This document shows, one piece after another, positions 37,344 to 46,969 of a stretch of 64,000 nucleotides of DNA (its first letter is position 1; each line of letters begins with the position of its first letter). The position numbers and the translations under genes are program-made. Source of the DNA: Defluviimonas sp. SAOS-178_SWC (GTDB lineage: Bacteria > Pseudomonadota > Alphaproteobacteria > Rhodobacterales > Rhodobacteraceae); assembly GCF_039830135.1 (NCBI RefSeq), contig NZ_CP156081.1, positions 3,334,001 to 3,398,000 on the forward strand, in the 5' to 3' direction. A model generated the notes under the pieces. It did no database searches, had not been told where the DNA came from, and was given only the letters and a program-made list of their open reading frames with translations.

Positions 37344-37544
37344 ATGAGCCAGACGCAGCGTCGTGACGAGATTGATCTGTTTGTCGATGACCTTCTCGCG
37401 AACCCTGAACGGGCCGAGGAACTGAAGGGCCAGCTTCGCCACAAGTTCGGCGATGCCGTGTCCCCGGAGCAGCGCCGCGCGCAGCTGCGCCTCCTGACGC
37501 TCTGCAACGACGCAGAGGCGATGTGGGACAACGTTCCCGTCTGA
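37344..37544 (+). CDS. small acidic soluble protein of unknown function
   Basis: The 66-residue, mostly helical protein is highly charged (RRDEIDLFVDDLLANPERAEELKGQLRHKF). It has no signal peptide or membrane helix and one Cys. A near-ideal GGGAGGATGAC ribosome site precedes the ATG, and a TTGACA box lies 93 bp upstream. These support a real, well-translated small gene. The family was not recognised. Confidence 0.65.
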   Translation: MSQTQRRDEIDLFVDDLLANPERAEELKGQLRHKFGDAVSPEQRRAQLRLLTLCNDAEAMWDNVPV

Positions 37545-37686
37545 CCTTCGCCGGCAAGGCGGTTTGACGTCCATCTTGCCGATCACATCCTGAAATCCCG
37601 ACCCGCGTGGATCTGTATCCCGTCGGATAATCTGGGTCTTGACGCACGTCGGGTTCGGCATGCCGATTGGCAAGCCGGACCGGACT

Positions 37687-39771
37687 TCAGCGTCGGCCTT
37701 CGCGCAGCCAGGCCGCGATGCTGAGCCCCGCCGCGATCAAGAGGAAGAGCCACGCCGGCAGCAGCGGGCTCACGCGGATATCCATCGTCTGATAGGCTCC
37801 GCGCGGGGTGATCCCGATCCAGCCGCGCCCCGCGGCGGGGCGGCCTTCGCGCACCACGCGCACGTCCGGCGCGCCGTCTTCCAGCGACAGGAATCCGCCA
37901 TTGGTGGGCGTCACCGCCGGGTCCAGCCGTTCTTCGGTCGCGATCGTTTCCTCGAACTCGCGCGGCGCGGCGGGGCCAAGCGCCGTCACCCGCTCCAGTT
38001 CGCCATCCGAAAGCCGGTAAAGCCCGAGGTCCGGCGCGGCGTAATCGGCCTCGAACCGGCCCGGCGCGGCTTCCTGAAGCGCAAGCTGCGTCGAGGTCCC
38101 GTCGGGCGCGGTCACCGTCACCTCGCGCCCGCCCTCCTCGAGCGTCCGCCGCGTGATCGTCAGCACATTGCCATGCGCCGTCGCGGTCAGCGCCTCTTCC
38201 TCCAGATCCGGCTCCTTCATCATCCAGTGCGCCAGCCGCCGCAGGAGTTCGAGCTGCGGCCCGCCGCCTTCGAAACCCCGCGCCCAGAGCCACGCCTGAT
38301 CGGAGCCGAGAAGCGCCACGCGCCCCTCTCCGACGCGGTTCAGGATCAGAAGCGGGGCGCCGTCGGGGCCGTCCATGACGACCTGCCCGATCGGGTCGGT
38401 CAGGTCGATATAGCGGGTCCAGCGGCCCCAGTGCGGATCGCCGACCGTGCCCGCCTCACCGCCCTCCGGCGCGAAGGTCTCAAGCCCCTCCGTCACTGGA
38501 TGCCGCTCCCCAAGGGCGGAGACGCGCGGCAGGAACGGACCGTCGATCACCCGCGCGGTCGGCCGCGCCGGCAGGATGTCGCCAAGGCCGGAATGGTAAA
38601 GGCTCTCCACCGAGGCGAAGTCGGGTCCGGCCGAGACCAGAACCGCGCCGCCGGTTTCGACATAGTCGCGGATATTGTCGAGGTAGGCCGAAGGCAGGAT
38701 GCCGCGCAACCGGTAGCGGTCAAAGATGATCAGGTCGAATTCCTTGATCTTCTCGACGAAAAGCTCGCGCGTCGGGAAGGCGATCAGCGACAGTTCCGAG
38801 ACCGGCACCCCGTCCTGCTTGTCGGGCGGCCGCAGGATCGTGAAATGCACCAGGTCGACGGCGCTGTCCGACTTCAGGAGGTTGCGCCAGGTCCGCTCGC
38901 CCGCATAGGGCTCCCCCGAGACGAGAAGCACGCGGAGCCGGTCGCGGACACCGTTGATCTGCACGACGGCCATGTTGTTGCGGTCGGTCAACTCGCCCTC
39001 GGCGGTCTCGAGCGTCAATTGGATGACGTTCTGGCCGCCATGATCGAGAACCAGCGGCAGGTCCAGATCCTCGCCGACCGGCACCGAATAGGCCTCGGCC
39101 TCGCCCCCGTCGATGGCGATCTGGAGCGTCACCCGGCGCCCGGCCTCGGCAGCGGGCATCCGCCCCTCTTCGTCGATGCGGAGCGTGAGGCTCAGGGGCT
39201 CGCCGATGATGCCGAAGGCGGGCGCAGTCTTGATCAGAAGCCGCCGGTCCCAATCGCTGTCATGGCCGGTCAGGAGGACGTTGAGGGGCGCCGGCATGTC
39301 GGGGGCGAGGTCGAGGTCATGGACCTGCCCGTCGCTGATGAGGATCGCTCCGGCGACGCGCGCGCGTGGCTCTTCGGCTAGTGCCTGCGACAGGGCAGTC
39401 ATCGCCAAGGTCCCGGCATCCTCGGCGCCATCGCCAACTGTGATCTTGCGAAGCTCGGTGTCCGGAAGGGCCGCTACCTCCGCCTCGATTCGCGCCACCG
39501 CCGACGCCGTCTGCTCGGCGCGGTCGGAAATCTTCTGGCTCGCGCTCTCGTCGACGACAAGGATCACGATATCCGACAGCGCCCGCCGGTCCTCGCGTTG
39601 CAGCGACGGCTGGGCGACGGCGGCGAGGACAGCGAGGGCGGCGAGCGCGCGGAGCCACCACCCGGCAAACCCGCGCCAGAGCGCGACACCGATGAAGGCC
39701 GCGGCAAGGGCCGCCATGCCCCAGATCAGCGGCCAGGGGACCAGAGGATCGAAAACCACCTGCCCGTTCAT
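37687..39771 (-). CDS. membrane VWA-like protein of the MoxR/DUF58 cluster
   Basis: The 694-residue protein has two N-terminal helices, a periplasmic or cytosolic large domain and a C-terminal helix (PAWLFLLIAAGLSIAAW). An early SDIVILVVDESASQ is a MIDAS-like DxSxS motif, so a VWA-type fold is likely. The middle (VLLVSGEPYAGERTWRNLLKSD, LIIFDRYRLRGILP, YVETGGAVLVSAG) resembles class I glutamine-amidotransferase-like domains without catalytic residues. It is the last of four coupled genes (4-bp overlap with DUF4159). Such clusters are linked to MoxR chaperones and envelope stress; exact role unknown. Confidence 0.78.
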   Translation of the reverse strand: MNGQVVFDPLVPWPLIWGMAALAAAFIGVALWRGFAGWWLRALAALAVLAAVAQPSLQREDRRALSDIVILVVDESASQKISDRAEQTASAVARIEAEVAALPDTELRKITVGDGAEDAGTLAMTALSQALAEEPRARVAGAILISDGQVHDLDLAPDMPAPLNVLLTGHDSDWDRRLLIKTAPAFGIIGEPLSLTLRIDEEGRMPAAEAGRRVTLQIAIDGGEAEAYSVPVGEDLDLPLVLDHGGQNVIQLTLETAEGELTDRNNMAVVQINGVRDRLRVLLVSGEPYAGERTWRNLLKSDSAVDLVHFTILRPPDKQDGVPVSELSLIAFPTRELFVEKIKEFDLIIFDRYRLRGILPSAYLDNIRDYVETGGAVLVSAGPDFASVESLYHSGLGDILPARPTARVIDGPFLPRVSALGERHPVTEGLETFAPEGGEAGTVGDPHWGRWTRYIDLTDPIGQVVMDGPDGAPLLILNRVGEGRVALLGSDQAWLWARGFEGGGPQLELLRRLAHWMMKEPDLEEEALTATAHGNVLTITRRTLEEGGREVTVTAPDGTSTQLALQEAAPGRFEADYAAPDLGLYRLSDGELERVTALGPAAPREFEETIATEERLDPAVTPTNGGFLSLEDGAPDVRVVREGRPAAGRGWIGITPRGAYQTMDIRVSPLLPAWLFLLIAAGLSIAAWLREGRR

Positions 39772-42533
39772 TGCCCGAGCCTTTCGAGAAGCGCGGGCAC
39801 GTGGACCTGGTCGGATTTGTAGTTGCCGGTCAGCACATGCATGATCAGGTTGACGCCGAAGCGGTACGCGATCTCGCGCTGCCGCTCGCCGCCCAGGCCG
39901 CGCCCCACCGGGAACATCGGCCGGTTCTGTTCGTCCACCGCCCAGGCCGACGCCCAGTCATTGCCGCCGATGACGACCGGCGTCACCCCGTCGTTGAGGT
40001 TGCGGAACGGCATCCCTTCGGCCAGTTCGGCGTCCACCGGCGCGGCCTCGACCCAGACGGCGCGGCCGGCATGACGGCCGGGGAAATCCTGCAGAAGGTA
40101 GAAGCTGCGGGTCAACACATGGTCCTTCGGGATCGGCTCCAAGGGCGGAATGTCGAGCGGAGCGGCCAGCGCCTGCAACCGCCGCCCCTCGGGCGAGGCG
40201 GCGCCGAAGCCAGCAACGTCGCCGTCGCGGGTGTCGAAAAGGATCATGCCGCCGGTCCGGAGGTAGCGGTTGATCTTGGCATAGGCCGCGGGCGACGGCG
40301 CCCCCTGCCCCGCCGTCACCGGCCAGTAGAGAAAGGTGAAGACCGAAAGCTCGTCGGTTTCGAGGTCGACCCCCTGCGGTTCGGCCGGCTCCACCGATGT
40401 GCGGGCGAAGAGCACTTCTGAAAGGCCCCATAGCCCGGCCTCGGCCACCCGGTCGGTCTCCGCGTCGCCCGTGAGGACATGGGCGAGGACGACGTTGCCG
40501 GCCGCCTTCACCACCTTGTCGTCGAGCGCCCCCTGCGCCCTGAGATCGCCGGGGGCGAGGACGGGCAAGAGCAGGAGAAGCGCCGCCGCGATCCCGGCGC
40601 GCGGCCCCCGAAGCCGCCCGGCAAGCGCCATCGAGGCAATGAGGTCGGCCATGAGCAGCGCCAGCGCCGCGCCAAGCACCCAGCCTTTCAGCGGCAGTTC
40701 ACGCGCGACCGTCAACCCCTCGACCGCCACGCCGGCCGGCCAGCCGGTGGCGGCCAGCACGCGATCCGGGGCGATGACGTTGACCGCGAGCTGCCGGTCG
40801 CCGGAGGCGTAGAGCCCCGGCGGCAAATCGGGGCCGGTCCGCGCCTCGGCCAGCCGCTCCCCCGGCACGCCGGGTAGCTCCGTTGCCTCTCCAAGCGCGC
40901 CGAACCCGTCCAGCACCTTTTCCGCGACCCAGATGGTGCCCGCCAGTTCCGCCACCTCGGGCCGCGCGGCGCGGCTTGAAATCGCCAGCCGCTCCAGCAT
41001 CTGCACGAAGAGACCGGAAAGCGGCAGGTTCGTCCATTCGGCATTGGCAGACACGTGGAAGAGGACGACCTGCCCGTCGCCGATCTGCCGGCGGGTGACA
41101 AGCGGCGTGCCATCGGCCAGCGTCGCGATCGTCGCCTCGGCCAGATCCGGACCGGGTTGGGCAAGGACCTGCGCCGAGATCGCGACATCCGCCGGCGCCA
41201 CCAGCCCCGCGAAGGGCGAGGTTTCCGGGAACGGTGCCAGCGCCTTCGGCTCACCCCAGCTCATCGTGCCGCCGACGGCGCGACCGCCGACCCGAAGCCG
41301 CACCGGCAACAGGGGATCGAGCGTGTCGCGGCCGACATCGGAGGCGGCAAGGCGCGGCCCCGCGAAGCGGACGAGAAGCCCACCTTCCTCGATCCAGTCG
41401 GTGACATCCTCGACCTCCGCCACCTTGGCGATGTCGGCAAGGATGATCACGTCGGGATTGGCCAGCAGCACGTCGCCGATCGTGCCCTCGATCAGGTCGG
41501 CCGTCGGCACCAGCGCCTGCCGCAGGTAATGGCCGGGGGCCAGAAGCTCCAGCCCCTCGCGCCCGGTGCCGGCGGTGACAAGCGCCACCTTGCGCCGCTT
41601 CAGCGCGTCGTCGGCGAGCGCCACGGCACCGGCCGTCGCCTCGCCCGCGACCTCGAACCGCGTCAGGCGGTTCCTGAGTTCCGGCGGCAGGTCGAACTCG
41701 GCCATCGCAACGCCCTCGCCGGAGGCGAATTCGGCCGGCGCCCGCGCCAGTTCCCGCTCGATCCCCGCCGGATCGAGACCGTGGGCCACGATATCGGCGC
41801 TGCCCGGCCCCTCGGTCCGCGCCCTGAGGATACGGGCCGACACCGTGCCGCCCTCATACCCCGCCGCACCGAGCGCCAGGACGTTGCGGGCGCTTTCAAC
41901 GGCTGTCACCGCACCATGCGCGTCGAGCGCGGCAAGAAGCGCCGCGCGCCCCTCGCGGTCGATCCCGTCCGACAGCCAGAGCGTGTCGAAATCGCCAGCC
42001 GGCAACGTCGCCGCGAGGGATTCCATGCCCGCCAGCAACGGCTCCCACGCCATCGGCTGCACGGAGGGCAGGCCCGCCGCGACCGCGTCGGCGGCGGCGA
42101 AGGTCGGCCCGTCCGCCGGCACGTCGGTCAGCGAGACAAGCGCCACCGGCCGCCCCATGCGCCCGGCTTCCGACAGGGCCGCGCCGATCCGCGCGGTCGT
42201 GCGGCTCCAATCCCGCGCCGAGGCCCAGCTGCCATCCGTCAGGATCAGGAGCGGCCCCTCGCCCGCCGGTTTTTCCTCGGGGTTTAGGACAGGCCCGGCG
42301 AAGGCGGCGATGATCGCCGCGATCGCGATCATCCGCATCAGGAGAAGCCACCACGGTGTCCGATCGGCCTGCTGTTCCTCGTCCTGCAGGCCGAGAAGCA
42401 GCGCCACGCCCGGAAACCGCCGCCGGATCGGCGCAGGCGGAATGGCCCTGAGCAACAACCACAGGACCGGCAGCACGGCGAGGCCCCAAAGCAGCCAGGG
42501 CACGGTGAAGCCGATGGGGCCGAGGACCAGCAT
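39768..42533 (-). CDS. DUF4159 protein with BatA-type N-terminus
   Basis: This is a 921-residue membrane protein. The first ~80 residues are the aerotolerance-regulator (BatA) N-terminal module: GFTVPWLLWGLAVLPVLWLLLRAIPP, RRFPGVALLLGL, then a second helix. A large middle region holds a VWA-like stretch (GPLLILTDGSWASARDW). Another helix pair lies near 630-680 and the C-terminal DUF4159 covers about 695-910 (GLSEVLFARTSVEPAEPQGVDLETDELSVFTFLYWPV, GGMILFDTRDGD, SFYLLQDFPGR). It overlaps the DUF58 gene by 1 bp and its partner by 4 bp. Function unknown, thought to work with MoxR. Confidence 0.85.
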   Translation of the reverse strand: MLVLGPIGFTVPWLLWGLAVLPVLWLLLRAIPPAPIRRRFPGVALLLGLQDEEQQADRTPWWLLLMRMIAIAAIIAAFAGPVLNPEEKPAGEGPLLILTDGSWASARDWSRTTARIGAALSEAGRMGRPVALVSLTDVPADGPTFAAADAVAAGLPSVQPMAWEPLLAGMESLAATLPAGDFDTLWLSDGIDREGRAALLAALDAHGAVTAVESARNVLALGAAGYEGGTVSARILRARTEGPGSADIVAHGLDPAGIERELARAPAEFASGEGVAMAEFDLPPELRNRLTRFEVAGEATAGAVALADDALKRRKVALVTAGTGREGLELLAPGHYLRQALVPTADLIEGTIGDVLLANPDVIILADIAKVAEVEDVTDWIEEGGLLVRFAGPRLAASDVGRDTLDPLLPVRLRVGGRAVGGTMSWGEPKALAPFPETSPFAGLVAPADVAISAQVLAQPGPDLAEATIATLADGTPLVTRRQIGDGQVVLFHVSANAEWTNLPLSGLFVQMLERLAISSRAARPEVAELAGTIWVAEKVLDGFGALGEATELPGVPGERLAEARTGPDLPPGLYASGDRQLAVNVIAPDRVLAATGWPAGVAVEGLTVARELPLKGWVLGAALALLMADLIASMALAGRLRGPRAGIAAALLLLLPVLAPGDLRAQGALDDKVVKAAGNVVLAHVLTGDAETDRVAEAGLWGLSEVLFARTSVEPAEPQGVDLETDELSVFTFLYWPVTAGQGAPSPAAYAKINRYLRTGGMILFDTRDGDVAGFGAASPEGRRLQALAAPLDIPPLEPIPKDHVLTRSFYLLQDFPGRHAGRAVWVEAAPVDAELAEGMPFRNLNDGVTPVVIGGNDWASAWAVDEQNRPMFPVGRGLGGERQREIAYRFGVNLIMHVLTGNYKSDQVHVPALLERLGQ

Positions 42534-43429
42534 CAGCCGTCCTTCCTGAGCGCGGCGTAAAGCCAGAGAAGCGCGGCTTGCGCCGGGTCGCCGGTGTGAT
42601 GGGTGGTAAAGAGCCAGCCCGCCTGCCGCGCGAGAGTGGCGAGCCGGTCTTTCCGCTCGGCAAGCCGCGCCAGATAGCGGTCACGCAGGTCGCCGGCCTT
42701 GCGGGTCTCATGGCTGACCGTGCCGGCCATGCTTTCGAAGATCGTGCGCCCGTCGAAGGGAAACGCCTCCTCGACCGGGTCGAGTACCTGCATCAGAATG
42801 CCGGTCACGCCCTTGTCCGCCGCCCGGCCCAGCGCCTTTTCGACGGAATCCGGGTCGCCCATGAAGTCCGACAGGAACACGGCCCGCGATCCCGGCAGGA
42901 TCGCCCGGGCCTCGGGCGCGCCGAAATCGGCCTTGCCCGCCGCGCGGGTAAAGGCCTGTGCGAGCCGCAGAAGCTGCACCTCGCCCGAGCGCGGCGGGGC
43001 AATCGGATCGGCCAGCCCGACCCGTTCTCCGGCGCGGATCAGAAGGACGGCGAGCGCCAGCGCCAGCAGCCGGGCCCGGTCGGCCTTGGCCTGCCGCTTC
43101 GGATCGCCGGTGAATTCCATGGAGCGCGCATCGTCAACCCAAAGATGGACCGACTGCGCCGCCTGCCATTCCTTTTCGCGAACGAACTGGGCGTCGGCCC
43201 GACCCGACCGGCGCCAGTCGATGGCCCGCGCCTCGTCGCCCGCATGGGCAGGGCGGTATTGCCAGAACTCGTCGCCCATGCCCGACAGCCGGCGCCCATG
43301 CTCGCCAAGCTGCACGGTCGCCGCCAGATGCCGCGCATCCGCCATCAGGGGCGGCAGGGTCGAGGCCAGCGCCTCCGCCTGCCGCCTGAGCCCGGCGGGC
43401 CGGGCCGAATGGGGCGCGGCTTCGGTCAT
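42533..43429 (-). CDS. DUF58 domain protein
   Basis: This is a 298-residue soluble protein with the DUF58 signature GDEFWQYRPAHAGDEARAIDWRRSGRADAQFVREKEW and a following VWA-like core (VHLWVDDARSMEF, AVFLSDFMGDPDS). DUF58 proteins are regular partners of MoxR ATPases and may be the client or adaptor. The start ATG at 43429 overlaps the moxR stop (ATGA). The WLYAALRKDG end overlaps the DUF4159 start. Confidence 0.88.
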   Translation of the reverse strand: MTEAAPHSARPAGLRRQAEALASTLPPLMADARHLAATVQLGEHGRRLSGMGDEFWQYRPAHAGDEARAIDWRRSGRADAQFVREKEWQAAQSVHLWVDDARSMEFTGDPKRQAKADRARLLALALAVLLIRAGERVGLADPIAPPRSGEVQLLRLAQAFTRAAGKADFGAPEARAILPGSRAVFLSDFMGDPDSVEKALGRAADKGVTGILMQVLDPVEEAFPFDGRTIFESMAGTVSHETRKAGDLRDRYLARLAERKDRLATLARQAGWLFTTHHTGDPAQAALLWLYAALRKDG

Positions 43430-44430
43430 GCCGCCTCGGCGCGGGTGACGTCGCGGGCGACGCCGTCGATGATCGACGCAAGGCTTTCGCCACGCGCCCG
43501 GGCGGCGAAGGACAATGCCATCCGGTGGCTGAGAACCGGACGCGCGAGCGCCAGCACATCGTCGGCCGATGGCGCGAGGCGACCGTTGAGAAGCGCCCGC
43601 GCCCGGACCGTCAGCATCAGCGCCTGCGCCGCGCGCGGCCCCGGCCCCCAGCTCACGCTGCCGGACACGGCTTGGCCGGCCTCTGCCTCGCCCGGCCGGC
43701 AGGCGCGGACGAGGTCGAGGATCAGCTCCACCACCTTGTCGCCCACCGGCATCCGGCGGACCGTCGTTTGTGCGGCGATCAGCTCGTCGGCGGTGAAGAT
43801 CGTCGGCGACACCTGATTTTCGACCCCGGTCGTGGCCAGAAGGATGTCCCGCTCGGTCGCGCGGTCGGGGTAATCGACGTCGATCTGCACGAGGAAGCGG
43901 TCGAGCTGCGCCTCGGGCAGCGGATAGGTCCCCTCCTGCTCGATCGGGTTCTGGGTGGCGAGGACGTGGAACGGCCTTGGCAACGCCCGGTGCTGGCCCG
44001 CCACCGTCACCTGCCGTTCCTGCATCGCCTGGAGAAGCGCGGATTGGGTGCGGGGCGAGGCGCGGTTGATTTCGTCCGCCATCAGAAGCTGGCAGAAGAC
44101 CGGCCCCTCGATGAACCGGAACGAACGTGTGCCGTCCTGCGCCGTCTCCAGCACCTCGGAGCCGAGGATATCCGCCGGCATCAGATCGGGCGTGAACTGA
44201 ACGCGGCCCGAAGTGAGCCCCATAACGGTGCCGAGCGTATCGACAAGCATGGTCTTGCCCATGCCGGGCAGACCGACCAGAAGCCCGTGGCCCCCGCAAA
44301 GAAGGGCGGCGAGCGACAACTCGACGACCCGCTCCTGCCCGATGAAACGCCGCCCCACGGCCTGCCGAGCTTCGGCGATCTTTTCGCCCAGGGCTTCGAT
44401 GTCGGCCAGAAGATCGGCGGGCTCGGTCAT
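43426..44430 (-). CDS. MoxR family AAA+ ATPase
   Basis: This is a 334-residue AAA+ chaperone-like ATPase. It has the MoxR features RFIGQERVVELSLAALLCGGHGLLVGLPGMGKT (Walker A), LLMADEINRASPRTQSALLQAM (Walker B/sensor), FHVLATQNPIEQEGTYPLPEAQLDRF and the sensor-2 Arg near the C-terminus. MoxR proteins help assemble or activate VWA-containing complexes, fitting the three downstream genes. It leads the operon, with a good AAGGAG site 8 nt before the ATG, and is divergent from the DUF1285 gene. Confidence 0.94.
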   Translation of the reverse strand: MTEPADLLADIEALGEKIAEARQAVGRRFIGQERVVELSLAALLCGGHGLLVGLPGMGKTMLVDTLGTVMGLTSGRVQFTPDLMPADILGSEVLETAQDGTRSFRFIEGPVFCQLLMADEINRASPRTQSALLQAMQERQVTVAGQHRALPRPFHVLATQNPIEQEGTYPLPEAQLDRFLVQIDVDYPDRATERDILLATTGVENQVSPTIFTADELIAAQTTVRRMPVGDKVVELILDLVRACRPGEAEAGQAVSGSVSWGPGPRAAQALMLTVRARALLNGRLAPSADDVLALARPVLSHRMALSFAARARGESLASIIDGVARDVTRAEAA

Positions 44431-44520
44431 GACAAACGCTCCTTCTTGCTGTACTGCCCAGCATAAAGGCAGAATTCCTGCGCGCCACCAATGACAAAAC
44501 CGAGGAAGGAACAATTGATC

Positions 44521-45090
44521 GTGAAACCCTCGGCGGAAAACCTCGCAGCGGCTGCCAAGGCCGCCGGCAAGAAAGGGCCGCCCCCGGTCCATCTGTGGAA
44601 TCCGCCCTTCTGCGGCGACCTCGACATGGAGATCCGCCGCGACGGCACCTGGTTCTACCTCGGCACCCCGATCGGCCGGCACGGGCTGGTCAAGCTCTTC
44701 TCCTCGATCATCCGCAAGGATGGCGACGACTATTTCCTCGTGACCCCGGTCGAAAAAGTCGGAATCCGCGTCGTCGACGCGCCGTTCGTCGCGGTGGACG
44801 CCGAAGCGACCGGCACGGGGCGCGACCAGGTCCTGACCTTCACCACCAATGTCGAGGATGTGGTGGTCGCGGGCCCCGACCACCCGATCCGTGTCGTCCG
44901 CGATCCCGGGACCGGCGAGCCCTCGCCCTATGTCCTTGTCCGCGCCAACCTCGAGGCGCTGATCGACCGCAAGACCTTCTACCGCCTGATCGAGCTTGGG
45001 GCGCACGAGGACCGCGACGGGACAAGCTGGTTCGGCCTCTGGTCCGGCGGCACGTTCTTTCCCGTCATCCCGTCGGCGGATCTCGGCTGA
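44521..45090 (+). CDS. DUF1285 domain protein
   Basis: The soluble protein (189 aa from this start) carries the DUF1285 pattern PPPVHLWNPPFCGDLDMEIRRDGTWFYLGTPIGR and KLFSSIIRKDGDDYFLVTPVEKV. The family is small, beta-rich and of unknown function. GTG at 44521 is chosen because GAGGAAGGA lies about 9 nt upstream. An ATG at 44491 would give ten more residues but has no ribosome site. The next gene, hyi, follows after 1 nt, so they form one transcript. Confidence 0.82.
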   Translation: MKPSAENLAAAAKAAGKKGPPPVHLWNPPFCGDLDMEIRRDGTWFYLGTPIGRHGLVKLFSSIIRKDGDDYFLVTPVEKVGIRVVDAPFVAVDAEATGTGRDQVLTFTTNVEDVVVAGPDHPIRVVRDPGTGEPSPYVLVRANLEALIDRKTFYRLIELGAHEDRDGTSWFGLWSGGTFFPVIPSADLG

Positions 45091-45091
45091 C

Positions 45092-45841
45092 ATGCCGAAA
45101 TTCTGCGCCAACCTCTCGTGGCTCTTCACGGATCTGCCGTTCATGGAGCGGTTCAAGACCGCGAAGGAAGCCGGTTTCGACGCGGTCGAGGTGCTCTTTC
45201 CTTACGATTGCCCGGCACAGGAAATGCGCGACCAGCTCGTCTGGAACGCACTCACCTTCGTCCTGATGAACTGCCCGCCCCCGAACGCCACCGGCGGGCC
45301 GCAGGGCTTCGCCGCCATCCCCGGCCTTCAGGACCGTTTCCGCCGCGATTTCGACCGGACGCTTCGCTATGCGCAGGTTCTGAAGCCCCGCCACATCCAC
45401 ATCATGGCCGGCGCGTCCGAAGGGCCGGACGCCGAGGCCTGCTTCACCGATAACCTGCGGTGGGCTGCCGCAAGGGCGCCGAAGCAAAGCCTGACGATCG
45501 AGCCGATCAACCGGCAGGACATGCCGGGCTACTTCCTTGCCGACTATGATCTGGCCGCCCGAATCCTCGATGCGGTGGCCGCCCCGAATCTCGGCCTCCA
45601 GTTCGACGCCTTTCACGCCCACCGCATCACCGGCGACGTCATGGGAACCTGGGCCGCCCACGGCGCCCGCGCCCGGCACATCCAGGTCGCCGGCTTCCCC
45701 GGCCGAAACGAACCGACGGGCGGAGAGATCGACTATCCCGCCTTCTTCGCCCGCCTCGACGCGGGCGGATACGCGGGCTGGATCAGCGGCGAATACGCCC
45801 CCGCCGGCCCAACCGAGGCTGGGCTCGGCTGGATGCGCTGA
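45092..45841 (+). CDS. hyi: hydroxypyruvate isomerase
   Basis: This is a 249-residue TIM-barrel enzyme of the AP-endonuclease-2 superfamily that interconverts hydroxypyruvate and tartronate semialdehyde. Metal-site residues are visible in LTIEPINRQDMPGYFLADYDLAA (Glu), LGLQFDAFHAHRITGD (Asp and His), HIQVAGFPGRNEPTGGEIDY and the final Glu in WISGEYAP. The N-terminus MPKFCANLSWLFTDLPFMERF is typical. It sits 1 nt after DUF1285. With the GhrA-like enzyme it hints at glyoxylate metabolism, although the two genes are far apart. Confidence 0.9.
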   Translation: MPKFCANLSWLFTDLPFMERFKTAKEAGFDAVEVLFPYDCPAQEMRDQLVWNALTFVLMNCPPPNATGGPQGFAAIPGLQDRFRRDFDRTLRYAQVLKPRHIHIMAGASEGPDAEACFTDNLRWAAARAPKQSLTIEPINRQDMPGYFLADYDLAARILDAVAAPNLGLQFDAFHAHRITGDVMGTWAAHGARARHIQVAGFPGRNEPTGGEIDYPAFFARLDAGGYAGWISGEYAPAGPTEAGLGWMR

Positions 45842-45850
45842 ACCCTTCCG

Positions 45851-46786
45851 TCACCCGCCACGCACCGGGCATTCCGGACCGGCGCAGCCCGAGGCGCGGG
45901 TCTCGGTCTCGAAGGTAGCATGGAGAATGCCGAACTCGCCCGCCACGCGGGCCTTCACCCGGCGCACCGCCTCGGCGAAATCGGTTCCTTCCTCCAGCAC
46001 CAGATGCGCCTCGACCGAGGACCGGCGTTCGTCCATCTGCCACAGATGAAGGTGGTGAACATCCTCGACACCCTCTTCCGCCGCGATCGCGCGCCGGACG
46101 GCGGCCGCCTCCACCTCGGGCGGCGCGGCGAGCATCAGGATGCGGATCACCGGACCGATCTCCGACATCGCATGCCAGAGGATCCAGCCCGAGATGAGAA
46201 GCGTGATGAGCGGGTCGGCCAGCCGCCAGTCGAAGGCCCAGATCAGCGCCCCCCCGACGATCACCGCGACGGACGCTCCCGCATCGGCCAGGTTGTGCAG
46301 GAACGCCGCGCGGATATTCGTGCTCTCCTTCGCGAGCCGCCACGTCAGGAGCGCCGTCGCAAGGTCGATGACCAGCGCCACGGCCGCCAGCACGACGACG
46401 ATCCCGCCCGCGACCACCGGTGGATCGAGAAGCCGGACGACCGCCTCGTAGCCCAGCCAGATCGAGATCACGATCAGGACCGTGTAATTGACCAGGGCCG
46501 CGACGATCTCTGCCCGGCCGTAGCCGAAGGACATCTGCGCATCGGCCGGCCGTCGCGCGATCCGCCGCGCGACGAACGCGATCACGAGAGAGACGGCGTC
46601 CGAAAGATTGTGGATCGCATCGGCGATCAGCGCGACGGACCCCGCGAAGAGGCCCCCCACGATCTGCGCGACGGTGAGGACGAGGTTGACGGCGATCGCC
46701 AGCGCCACGTTGCGATCGCCGGCCCCTTCGGGGATATGACCATGATGATGGTGGGCATGGCCCCCGTGCCCGTGGTCGTGCGGCAT
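45851..46786 (-). CDS. cation diffusion facilitator metal efflux protein
   Basis: This is a 311-residue inner-membrane Zn2+/Co2+/Cd2+:H+ antiporter of the CzcD/ZitB type. The N-terminus is a His-rich metal-binding tail (residues 1-20). Six helices follow, with the HNLSDAVSLV site in helix 2 and HNLADAGAS in helix 5 forming the H/D metal-transport site. The C-terminal cytoplasmic domain has HHLHLWQMDERRSSVEAHLVLE. The stop converges on hyi after 9 bp. Confidence 0.92.
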   Translation of the reverse strand: MPHDHGHGGHAHHHHGHIPEGAGDRNVALAIAVNLVLTVAQIVGGLFAGSVALIADAIHNLSDAVSLVIAFVARRIARRPADAQMSFGYGRAEIVAALVNYTVLIVISIWLGYEAVVRLLDPPVVAGGIVVVLAAVALVIDLATALLTWRLAKESTNIRAAFLHNLADAGASVAVIVGGALIWAFDWRLADPLITLLISGWILWHAMSEIGPVIRILMLAAPPEVEAAAVRRAIAAEEGVEDVHHLHLWQMDERRSSVEAHLVLEEGTDFAEAVRRVKARVAGEFGILHATFETETRASGCAGPECPVRGG

Positions 46787-46927
46787 TCACTCTCTCCTTT
46801 TCCTCAGATGTGCCCACACGACCGGCAGGGTCAAGCCCGACCTGCGGTTACGCGCCTGACGCACCGCGAGGGACATGTCGCCGACGTGGGCGCCTTCCCC
46901 GCCCATGACGCAAGACGGCGTCGGACG

Positions 46928-46969
46928 GCACACAAGGCTCCTGACGCAAGGCTGTCAGGAGCCCTGTGC
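46928..46969. promoter_or_regulatory. long inverted repeat upstream of VOC/WYL operon
   Basis: GGCTCCTGAC (46936-46945) and GTCAGGAGCC (46954-46963) are perfect 10-bp arms around GCAAGGCT. GCACA/TGTGC pairs extend the symmetry outward (46928-46932 and 46965-46969). It lies 39 bp before the VOC start and is a good candidate operator, perhaps for the WYL regulator encoded in the operon. Confidence 0.5.
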
